Assembly: GCA_002320815.1 (NCBI GenBank)
Contig: DCLA01000113.1
Coordinates: 28,831-92,830 of the forward strand
Length of the DNA: 64,000 nt
DNA from: Myxococcales bacterium UBA1660
GTDB lineage: Bacteria; Myxococcota_A; Polyangia; Polyangiales; Houyiibacteriaceae
Direction of reading: 5' to 3'
The first letter of the stretch is position 1. Every line of letters begins with the position of its first letter. A program made the position numbers and the translations under genes. This document shows positions 42,438 through 49,445 of the stretch, piece by piece. The notes under the pieces were generated by a model. The model was not told the DNA's origin. It made no database searches and was given only the letters and a program-made list of their open reading frames with translations.

Positions 42438-43919
42438 ATGCGTACCCTCCGCCTGCTCTGTGTGACGCTCCTCTGTGGCGTGGCGCTGCCTGCGTTCGCC
42501 CAGACCCCCGACGCCGGCGTCCCGCCGGCGGCCACCCCCCCGCCGACGACCGCCCCCGGTACCGCGGAACCTCTCGAGGAGGACGCCGCCGAACCGGAGC
42601 TCGCCGAGCCGGAGCTGGCTGAGCCCGCCCCGGCGCCGGCCCCGGTGGCCGCGCCCCCGCCGGCTCCGGCCCCCGCCCCGAGCCGCGTCGAGCCGGTGGC
42701 CGCGCCCTACGAGGACCCCTCGGAGGATCCGGACGTCAGCGGAGACGCCGCCGCCGAGCGCACCCTCAGCACCACGGCGGAGGCCCCGCCGACCTCGTTC
42801 GCCATCTGGTCCGACGGGGAGAGCTTCATCAAGCCGGTGCTGCAGATGAGCGCGTTGATGGTGGGCTACGTCCCCCACAGCGACACCACCGACACCCTCG
42901 CTTCGCGGGTGAGCACCCTGGCCCTGGCGCGCTTCGGCTTCGAGGGCCGGCTCTTCGGCTTCCTCACCTTCCGCAGCGTCTTCGAGCGGAACATGGGCTA
43001 CAGCCTCGCGCGCAACGGCCCGGTGGGCACCAGCGTGTGGGAGGGCACCGCCTCGCTCCAGGCGCGGGAGAACTACCTGCGCATCGACAAGTGGGGCCTG
43101 GCGCTGACCGGCGGCATCTTCCCCGACCCGGCCTCGATCGACTTCGTCTCCGCCAACATGCTCGACTCGTTCGGCATGGACCCCTACGTGCGGGACCCGC
43201 TGCTGGTCAGCGGCTTCGGTCAGGGCCAGGGCGTGATGCTGCGCTACCGCTGGGAGTTCCTCGACTTCGGGCTCTCCTACACGGGCGGCAACCCGCTCAC
43301 CACCAGCCTGGCCTTCGGCTTCGGCGGCGACGTGAGCTCCCTGGGTACTCTGTTCAGCGCGCCGCTCCGGGCGCTCGCCAACGGCATCCCCGGCTCGGAC
43401 ATCCACCTGCAGACCCTGACGCCCTCGGCCACGCTGAACCTCGGCTTCCTGCAGGTCCGCACGGCGGCTCAGCTCTACTACGTGGACATCGACGTCACCT
43501 CCGACGACGACGAGCGGCTCAAGGGCTACAACCTGCGCGCGACGGCCAAGGTCTCGCTCCTCGACGGGATGGTCGAAGTCTTCGGTGGCTTCGCCTACCG
43601 GCGGAACCAGCAGCTCGCCATCCCCGACGTGACCACCCTTCGCGACCAGGACTACGAGGGCCTGGTCGGGTCGGTGGGCGCCGACTTCAAGTACGGCGCC
43701 TTCGGCTTCGGCGGGATGTACTACCGCATCCAGTCGACCATCTCGGAGACCTCCGAGTTCACCAATCAGTACATCAACGTCGGCGTGACCTACTGGCTCC
43801 AGGAGCCGAACGTCTCGGTCGGTCTCCGCTGGGCCCGATCGATGGCCGAGCAGACGCCCAACGAGCCGCGGCTCAAGGCCACCGACAGCTTCATCCTCTC
43901 GATGCGCCTGCTCCTCTGA
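42438..43919 (+). CDS. Predicted outer-membrane beta-barrel (porin-like) protein
   Basis: 493 residues. Signal peptide ending in PAFAQ; then a Pro/Ala/Glu-rich stretch of about 75 residues (PPTTAPGTAEPLEE, APAPVAAPPPAPAPAPS). The remaining ~370 residues alternate hydrophobic strands and polar turns, with many Tyr/Phe/Gly, such as LARFGFEGRLFGFLTF and FGFGGMYYRIQSTI, ending SFILSMRLLL, a fitting C-terminal strand. The size suggests 14-18 strands. It is similar in style to phosphate-selective or general porins of myxobacteria but no signature is decisive. The Pro-rich part would be periplasmic. Confidence 0.72.
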   Translation: MRTLRLLCVTLLCGVALPAFAQTPDAGVPPAATPPPTTAPGTAEPLEEDAAEPELAEPELAEPAPAPAPVAAPPPAPAPAPSRVEPVAAPYEDPSEDPDVSGDAAAERTLSTTAEAPPTSFAIWSDGESFIKPVLQMSALMVGYVPHSDTTDTLASRVSTLALARFGFEGRLFGFLTFRSVFERNMGYSLARNGPVGTSVWEGTASLQARENYLRIDKWGLALTGGIFPDPASIDFVSANMLDSFGMDPYVRDPLLVSGFGQGQGVMLRYRWEFLDFGLSYTGGNPLTTSLAFGFGGDVSSLGTLFSAPLRALANGIPGSDIHLQTLTPSATLNLGFLQVRTAAQLYYVDIDVTSDDDERLKGYNLRATAKVSLLDGMVEVFGGFAYRRNQQLAIPDVTTLRDQDYEGLVGSVGADFKYGAFGFGGMYYRIQSTISETSEFTNQYINVGVTYWLQEPNVSVGLRWARSMAEQTPNEPRLKATDSFILSMRLLL

Positions 43920-43958
43920 GCCGGCGGCGCCGTCTCTCGCGCGCGGCGACCGTTCGGC

Positions 43959-45437
43959 TCAGCCGCGCGCTTCGGCGAAGAGCCGCGCCACCTCGGCCTT
44001 GACGACCTTGCCGCTCGCGTTGAGCGGCAGGGCGTCGAGCCAGAGCACGTGGCGGGGCACCTTGAAGGGCGCGAGCCGCTCCCGGGCCCACGCGCGCAGC
44101 GCGTCGGTGTCGTGGGGCGGGTCGGCGACGACCGCGGCCAGGCCGACTTGGCCCCAGCGGGGATCGTCGACGCCCACCACGGCCACGCCGTGGATCGCGG
44201 GGTGCTCGCGCAAGGCGTTCTCGACCTCGGCGGGGTAGACGTTCTCGCCGCCGGAGATGAACATCTCCTTGGCCCGCCCGACCACCCGGTACACGCCGTC
44301 CTCGGAGCGCGTGGCCAGGTCGCCGGTGTGCAGCCAGCCGTCGGCGTCGAGGGTCTCGCGGTTGGCGTCGGGGCGCTCGAAGTAGCCGTCCATGAGCAGC
44401 GGGCCGCGGATGACGATCTCGCCCACGTCGCCCGGGCCCACGAAGGCCCCGTCGTGGATCAGCTCGATCTCGGCGTGCACGCTGGCCCGCCCCACGGTGC
44501 CCAGGCGGTGCGGTCCTTCTTGGGGGCTTCCGGTGAAGAGGTTGGGGCCCGCCTCGGTGAGCCCATAGCCCTGGCTCATCACGAAGCCGCTGCCGTGGGC
44601 GCGGTCGAGGAGCGCGTCGGGGCAGGGGGCGCCGCCGGACAGGAGGAGCCGCAGGTGCTCCGGCCGCCGCAACTCGAGGCCGGCCTCGAAGAGCATGTCG
44701 AACATGGTGGGCACCGCGATGACCTTGGTGACCCGCTGCTCGGCCATGGTGCGCAGCGCCTCCTCGGCGTCGAAGCGCTCGGTGAGCACCACCGCCCCCC
44801 CGCGCCAGAGGAGCGGGATGGCCAGGCAGTTCAGGCCGCCGGTGTGGAAGAGCGGCAAGAAGGCCAGACAGCGGTCGTCTTCCTGCAGGTCGAAGGAGAG
44901 CGTGGTGTTGACCGCGTTGGTGGTGATCTGTCGCCAGGGCAGCATCGCGCCCTTGGGCTTGCCGGTGGTCCCGCTGGTGTAGAGCATCATCGCCGCCGCC
45001 TGCCCGTCCTGGATGGCGTCGTGGCGAGCGTTCAGGGTCACCGGGGCGGCGAGGCTGGTGGTGGGGATCCCCAGGGCGTCGCCGAGGTCGCCGGCCATCG
45101 CCGCGTAGGTCGCGTCGTGCAGGAGCAGCGCCGGTCGCGCGTCGTGGGCGATGACCTCCAGCTCCGCCGGCGCGAGGCGCCAGCTCAACGGGAGCAGGGT
45201 GGCGTTCAGGCGCGCGCAGGCGAAGAGGAGCTCGAAGACCTCGGCGCGATTGAGGCAGAGCACCGCCACGCGGTCGTGGGAGCGCACGCCCCACTCGGCC
45301 AGGCGCCGGGCCCAGCGCGCGGCCGCGGCGTCGAGGCCGGCGTAGGTGGTCTCGGCGCCGGTGGCGGCGTCGATCAGGGCGATGCGGTCGGGCGTCGCGA
45401 GAGCGCGCCCACGGAGCCAATCACGGGGGGAGGACAC
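43959..45437 (-). CDS. AMP-dependent acyl-CoA synthetase/ligase
   Basis: 492 residues, GTG start. The P-loop-like AMP signature is MLYTSGTTGKPKGAML, followed by GYGLTEAGPN (adenylate-binding block) and DGWLHTGDLA with the hinge region RVVGRAKEMFISGGENVYP. The C-terminal catalytic Lys lies in LNASGKVVKAEV. It activates a carboxylate to acyl-AMP, then acyl-CoA, in the cytoplasm; the size and the text of the motifs fit medium- or long-chain fatty acids. It stands alone, convergent with the outer-membrane protein gene, whose last 39 bases of spacer and this gene's end can fold into a GC hairpin (arms 43939-43947 and 43962-43970). Confidence 0.92.
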   Translation of the reverse strand: MSSPRDWLRGRALATPDRIALIDAATGAETTYAGLDAAAARWARRLAEWGVRSHDRVAVLCLNRAEVFELLFACARLNATLLPLSWRLAPAELEVIAHDARPALLLHDATYAAMAGDLGDALGIPTTSLAAPVTLNARHDAIQDGQAAAMMLYTSGTTGKPKGAMLPWRQITTNAVNTTLSFDLQEDDRCLAFLPLFHTGGLNCLAIPLLWRGGAVVLTERFDAEEALRTMAEQRVTKVIAVPTMFDMLFEAGLELRRPEHLRLLLSGGAPCPDALLDRAHGSGFVMSQGYGLTEAGPNLFTGSPQEGPHRLGTVGRASVHAEIELIHDGAFVGPGDVGEIVIRGPLLMDGYFERPDANRETLDADGWLHTGDLATRSEDGVYRVVGRAKEMFISGGENVYPAEVENALREHPAIHGVAVVGVDDPRWGQVGLAAVVADPPHDTDALRAWARERLAPFKVPRHVLWLDALPLNASGKVVKAEVARLFAEARG

Positions 45438-45586
45438 GCGCGGAGTATAGAGCTTCGGGGACCGGTTTGGACGGGGGATCCCGGCCGCGGAGCGACGTGC
45501 AAGGCGCGCCGCGGGGCGGCGGACCGGCGGCGGCTCGGCGCACGATCCGGGTGGTCGCCGCGGGGAGCGCCCGGCATGGTGAGGGC

Positions 45587-46429
45587 ATGGGCAGCCACTA
45601 CGCCACCGTCGCCCGGGCCCTGGAGACCCTCGCCGCCGAGCCCGCCCGCGCCCCGGCGCTGGGGACCCTGGCGGGCGACGCCGGGTTGAGCCCGGCGCAC
45701 TTCCAGCGCCTCTTCACGCGCATGGTCGGCGTGAGCCCGAAGCGCTTCGCCCAGGCCCTGGTCTTCGCCGGCGCCGAGGCCCGGCTGGCGGGCGGCGACG
45801 ACGTATTGGCCGCGGCCACGGCGGTGGGGCTCTCGGCGCCGGCGCGGCTCCACGATCTCAGCGTGACGCTGCGGGCGATGACCCCTGGCGAGCTCCGGCG
45901 GGGCGGCGGGGGGCTGGTCATCCGCTGGTCGCGCGCGCCGACGCTCCTCGGCGAAGCCTTCGCCGCCACCACCGAGCGGGGCCTCTGCGCGCTCCAGCTC
46001 GCGGAGCCCCACCCCGAGGGCTGGCTCCGCGCGCGTTGGCCGAGAGCGACGTTGGTCGAGGACCCGAACGCCGGCCGCGAGGCCCTCGACGTCCTACGGG
46101 GTGCGGCGCGCGCCCGCGCACCGCTGGCCCTCCACGTGCGCGGGACCCCCTTCCAGGTCCGCGTGTGGCAGGCGCTCCTCGAGCACTGCGGCGCCGGCGA
46201 GACCACGACCTACGGCGAGCTCGCGGCGGCGATGGGCCGCACCGGCGCGGCGCGGGCGGTCGGTGGCGCGGTGGGGGCGAACCCCATCGCGGTGCTCATC
46301 CCCTGCCACCGGGTCCTGCGTCGCCACGGCGCGCTGGGGGGCTACCGCTGGGGCCTACCCCGCAAGCGGATCCTCCTGGCCTGGGAGTCAGCGGTGAGCA
46401 GCCGCGGCGGCGGCGACGAGTTCCCTTAG
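45587..46429 (+). CDS. AraC-type HTH fused to O6-methylguanine-DNA methyltransferase (Ada-like)
   Basis: 280 residues. Residues about 5-95 are an AraC-type helix-turn-helix region (LGTLAGDAGLSPAHFQRLF, VGVSPKRFAQAL). The C-terminal half is the DNA methyltransferase: TPFQVRVWQALLEHCGAG, TTYGELAAAMGR, and the acceptor site IPCHRVLRRHGALGGYRWG (Cys near 240), all conserved. The N-terminal zinc/phosphotriester-repair domain of E. coli Ada is absent, so this form cannot sense methylphosphotriesters by the classic Cys38. It repairs alkylated guanine by suicidal transfer. Its 3' end overlaps the LysR gene, which reads from the other strand, by 42 bp. Confidence 0.9.
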   Translation: MGSHYATVARALETLAAEPARAPALGTLAGDAGLSPAHFQRLFTRMVGVSPKRFAQALVFAGAEARLAGGDDVLAAATAVGLSAPARLHDLSVTLRAMTPGELRRGGGGLVIRWSRAPTLLGEAFAATTERGLCALQLAEPHPEGWLRARWPRATLVEDPNAGREALDVLRGAARARAPLALHVRGTPFQVRVWQALLEHCGAGETTTYGELAAAMGRTGAARAVGGAVGANPIAVLIPCHRVLRRHGALGGYRWGLPRKRILLAWESAVSSRGGGDEFP

Positions 46430-47311
46430 GAAGCGGTGCGCGGGCTCCCGCTGGCGCCGCTCGTGCCAGACCGCGGCGAAGGCGAAGCCCTCCAGCTCCA
46501 CCGGCGGCTCGTGGACGACCAGCGGCGCCATCTTCACCACGCGTTCGGCGAGCCGGCGGGGCAGGGTGAGGACGAGATCGGTCTCGGCCACGATGAGCGG
46601 CGCGGCGAGGAAGGAACCCACCCGGAGGGCGACCCGTCGCTCCAGCCCGTGTGCGGCGAGGGCGCGGCTGACCGCGGTGGGGACGCCGCGCTGACCCACA
46701 CCGATCAGCGCGTGGGGGAGCTCGGCGTATTGCTTCAGGGTGAGCCGCTTGCGGATACGCGGGTGGCCCCGGCGGGTCACGCAGACGAAGTCCTCCACCA
46801 GCAGGCGCTGGGTCCGGAACGCGGCCGGGAGTGGATCGGCGAAGACGCCGATGACCAGATCGATCGACTTGTCCTCCAGCGAGCCGAGGAGGGCGGCGCG
46901 CTCCCGGGGCATCACGTCGAGGTCGATGCCCGGAGCGCGCTCGCGCAGCGCACGGAGGACGGCGGGAAGGAAGAGTACCTGACCGAGGTCTTCGGCGGCG
47001 ATGTGGAAGCTGCGCTCGGCGGTGGCGGGATCGAAGTGGTCCTGGGCCCCGAGGGCCGACTCCAGCGCCGCCAGCGCGTCGCGCAGCGGACCCTCCAGCG
47101 CCTCCGCCCGCTCGGTGGGCACCATCCCGCGGCCGCTGCGCACCAGGATGGGGTCCCCGAGGAGCTCCCGGAGCCGCGCCAAGGCGTGGCTCATGGCCGA
47201 CTGACTGAGGCCTACCCGTTGGGCGGCGCGGGTCACGTGGCGCTCGCGCAAGAGCGCGTCCAGGGCGGGGAGCAGGTTGAGGTCGATGCCGGATAGATGT
47301 GCGTCGTGCAT
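46388..47311 (-). CDS. LysR-family transcriptional regulator
   Basis: 307 residues from ATG 47311; a start at 47329 would add six residues and cover the palindrome. The N-terminal HTH reads DLNLLPALDALLRERHVTRA, then VGLSQSAMSHALARLRELLGDPILVR. The C-terminal part is a periplasmic-binding-like effector domain (RERAPGIDLDVMP, DLVIGVFAD, ETDLVLTLPRR). LysR proteins usually bind a small effector and control a divergent gene; here that is the NmrA-like gene starting 101 bp away. The effector is unknown. Confidence 0.92.
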   Translation of the reverse strand: MHDAHLSGIDLNLLPALDALLRERHVTRAAQRVGLSQSAMSHALARLRELLGDPILVRSGRGMVPTERAEALEGPLRDALAALESALGAQDHFDPATAERSFHIAAEDLGQVLFLPAVLRALRERAPGIDLDVMPRERAALLGSLEDKSIDLVIGVFADPLPAAFRTQRLLVEDFVCVTRRGHPRIRKRLTLKQYAELPHALIGVGQRGVPTAVSRALAAHGLERRVALRVGSFLAAPLIVAETDLVLTLPRRLAERVVKMAPLVVHEPPVELEGFAFAAVWHERRQREPAHRFLRELVAAAAAAHR

Positions 47312-47321
47312 GGCGAGAATG

Positions 47322-47336
47322 CCAATCATGCATTGG
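47322..47336. promoter_or_regulatory. Quasi-palindrome, candidate LysR operator
   Basis: CCAAT (47322-47326) and ATTGG (47332-47336) flank CATGC. Dyads of this size spaced around an AT-rich centre fit the T-N11-A type site of LysR regulators. It lies 10 bp upstream of the chosen LysR start and 75 bp upstream of the NmrA-like gene. Confidence 0.4.
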
Positions 47337-47411
47337 ATGAGGTGACTCGCGCGACCCATCGTTTTCGGCGTCGGAGCCCACGTCGGGCCCGAGGAAGGAC
47401 CGAGAGGGAAC

Positions 47412-48257
47412 ATGTACGTCGTCGCAGGAGCCACCGGGAACACGGGCAAGGTCGTCGCCGAGCAGCTGCTCGCCGCAGGGAAGGAGGTGCGCGCGTGGGT
47501 GCGCAGCGCGGAGAAGGGCGCCGCATTGGCCGCCGCCGGGGCCGAGCTGGCCATCGTGGATCTGGAGGATGCCGCGTCCATCCGCGCGGGCCTGGAAGGC
47601 GCCGAGGCGGCCTACCTCATGCTGCCCCCGGCCATCGCCGCCGAGGACTACCTCGCGCTGGAGAAGGGACGCAGCGAGCGGCTCCTCGCCGCGGCCGTCG
47701 CAGCCGGCGTGCAGCACCTGGTGCTCCTCAGCTCCGTCGGGGCGCAGCACGACTCGGGCACCGGGCCCATCCGGGCGTGCCACGAGCTCGAGGTTCGGGC
47801 GGACGCCGCCGGGATCCCCTACGCGGCGGTGCGCCCGGCGTACTTCATGGAGAACTGGCTGGGCATGGTGCCGGTCGCCGCCCAGGACGGCGTGCTGCCC
47901 CAGATGCTCGGTGACGCCGACCGCGCGGTGCCGATGGTGGCCACCGAGGACATCGGGCGCACCGCCGCGCGCGCCCTCCTCGAGCGCGCGACGGGGGTCA
48001 TCGAGCTGGAGGGGCCCCAGCGGCTCTCGCCCCGGGACGTGGCCGCGGTGGTGGCGCAGCGGGTCGGGCGCGAGGTCGCGGTCGTCGACGTGCCCTTCGC
48101 CGCCCAGGAGGCGCAGCTCACGAGCTTCGGGTTCAGCGCGGACGTCGCCGCGCTCTTCCGGGAGATGAACGAGGGCGTGGCCGCGGGGCGGGTGGACTTC
48201 GTGGGCGAGCCGGTGCGCGGGCAGCGGACCCTGGCGGAGACGCTGGGCGGAGCCTGA
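47412..48257 (+). CDS. NmrA-like NAD(P)-binding SDR-type protein
   Basis: 281 residues with AGAGGG just upstream. The N-terminus YVVAGATGNTGKVVAEQLLA is the GxxGxxG dinucleotide site of atypical SDRs, followed by LVLLSSVGAQHDSGTG and RPAYFMENWLG, both typical of NmrA/HSCARG-like proteins. The catalytic Tyr-x3-Lys is missing, as usual in the group, so it may be a redox sensor or a quinone/isoflavone-reductase-like enzyme. It is divergent from a LysR gene, a common arrangement in which the regulator controls this gene. Confidence 0.88.
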   Translation: MYVVAGATGNTGKVVAEQLLAAGKEVRAWVRSAEKGAALAAAGAELAIVDLEDAASIRAGLEGAEAAYLMLPPAIAAEDYLALEKGRSERLLAAAVAAGVQHLVLLSSVGAQHDSGTGPIRACHELEVRADAAGIPYAAVRPAYFMENWLGMVPVAAQDGVLPQMLGDADRAVPMVATEDIGRTAARALLERATGVIELEGPQRLSPRDVAAVVAQRVGREVAVVDVPFAAQEAQLTSFGFSADVAALFREMNEGVAAGRVDFVGEPVRGQRTLAETLGGA

Positions 48258-48258
48258 T

Positions 48259-48567
48259 TCAGAACGGGGCTTGGAGGGTGGGTTTGGGGGGGGCGCAGAG
48301 GCGGGGGCGTTCGCCGGTGGCGGCGCCGTGGGCTTCGACGTCGGCCTCGCGACAGACGAGGGTGGGGTCGCAGTCGGCGTCGCTGTCGCAGGTGGTGGTG
48401 CAGGTGCGGCCCCGGTGGCTCTCCAAGCAGACGCCGGCGGCGCAGTCGCCGTCGGCGTCGCAGGGGGACCCGGGCGGGGCGCCCGTTTGGGAGCGGAGCC
48501 AGAGGCCGCCGAGGACCGCCAGGGCGAAGAAGGCCAGGGCGAGCGCGATGGTGGCGCGGCGGCTCAC
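48259..48567 (-). CDS. Small membrane-anchored Cys-rich protein, last gene of the ATP-grasp operon
   Basis: 102 residues. GTG start overlaps the stop of the transglutaminase-like gene (GTGA). An N-terminal hydrophobic segment (TIALALAFFALAVLGGLWL) is a signal anchor; there is no lipobox Cys. The exported part has eight Cys in a pattern starting CDADGDCAAGVC, then CTTTCDSDADCDPTLVC, and a last Cys near the end, so disulphides are likely. The last 35 residues are rich in Glu, Ala, Pro and Lys and could offer carboxylate or amine groups for ligation. No family recognised. The tight coupling with three amidoligase-type genes makes it a candidate substrate or partner. Confidence 0.7.
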   Translation of the reverse strand: MSRRATIALALAFFALAVLGGLWLRSQTGAPPGSPCDADGDCAAGVCLESHRGRTCTTTCDSDADCDPTLVCREADVEAHGAATGERPRLCAPPKPTLQAPF

Positions 48568-49445
48568 TGCGGGTCGATGGGGGTCACGTCGACGGCGGCG
48601 TGGACGGTGTGCGGCCCCCCGCCGAGCACGACGCCCTTGATCGGGCTGACGTCGCCGAAGTCCCGGCCCCACGCGGTGGTCACGTAGCTCGCGTCGGGCA
48701 CGGTGTCGTTGGTGGGGTCGAGGTCGACGAAGCCCACCCCGGGGCACCACACGGCGAGCCAGGCATGGCTCGCGTCGGCGCCCTGGAGCTTTACCTGGCC
48801 CGGCGGCGGCTGGGTGACCAGGTAGCCGCTCACGTACCGCGACGCGAGGCCCAGCGAGCGCAGCATGGCGATCATCAGGTGGGCGAAGTCCTGGCAGACG
48901 CCCTTGCGGGTGCGCATCACCGTCGCCAGCGGGGTGGCGATGGTCGTGGAGCCGGAGACGTAGTCGAACTCGTCGAAGATGCGGTGCCGGAGGTCGAAGG
49001 CGGCCTCGAGGAGGGGACGGCCGGGGGTGAAGCTCTTCTCGGCGTAGGCCTTCAGCTCGGGAGCGGGGGCGGCGAAGGGGCTCGGAAAGACGTGCTCCAT
49101 GGCGCCCTCGGGGCCGACGGTGATCGTCTCCCGGAGCTTCTGGCGCGCGCGCTCCCAGGGCGCGGTCTGCGCCGGCTCCGGCAGCCGCGGTGGGTGCACG
49201 TTGACGCGGCTGACGGCGGTGACCCGGAGCTCGGCGTGGGGCCGGTCGAGGAGGAAGTAGTCGGTGTGGTTGCCGAAGTAGTCCCGGTGGCTGCCCTGGA
49301 CGCTGGGGGTGGGCTCGATGGTCACCTCGCTGAGCCAGACCTCCTGGTTGCGCGTCGCTCGCGGGCGGAGCTTGGCCTCGCTCTGGCCCACCGAGACGAC
49401 GTCTTCGTAGACGTAGGTGGTGACGTGCTTCACCTCGAGCTTCAC
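48564..49445 (-). CDS. Transglutaminase-like protein of the ATP-grasp/alpha-E cluster
   Basis: 293 residues; GTG start overlaps the stop of the fused ATP-grasp gene (GTGA). The first 80 residues form the N-terminal beta-domain usual for bacterial transglutaminase-like proteins (KLEVKHVTTYVYEDVV, then EVTIEPTPSV). The papain-like core has all three catalytic residues: Cys184 (RKGVCQDFAH), His227 (ASHAWLAVW) and Asp243 (VDLDPTND). No signal peptide, so it acts in the cytoplasm. In this family it is thought to form or cleave isopeptide or peptide bonds. Its coupling to the ligase-like gene suggests that it works on the same product. Confidence 0.9.
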   Translation of the reverse strand: MKLEVKHVTTYVYEDVVSVGQSEAKLRPRATRNQEVWLSEVTIEPTPSVQGSHRDYFGNHTDYFLLDRPHAELRVTAVSRVNVHPPRLPEPAQTAPWERARQKLRETITVGPEGAMEHVFPSPFAAPAPELKAYAEKSFTPGRPLLEAAFDLRHRIFDEFDYVSGSTTIATPLATVMRTRKGVCQDFAHLMIAMLRSLGLASRYVSGYLVTQPPPGQVKLQGADASHAWLAVWCPGVGFVDLDPTNDTVPDASYVTTAWGRDFGDVSPIKGVVLGGGPHTVHAAVDVTPIDPQ

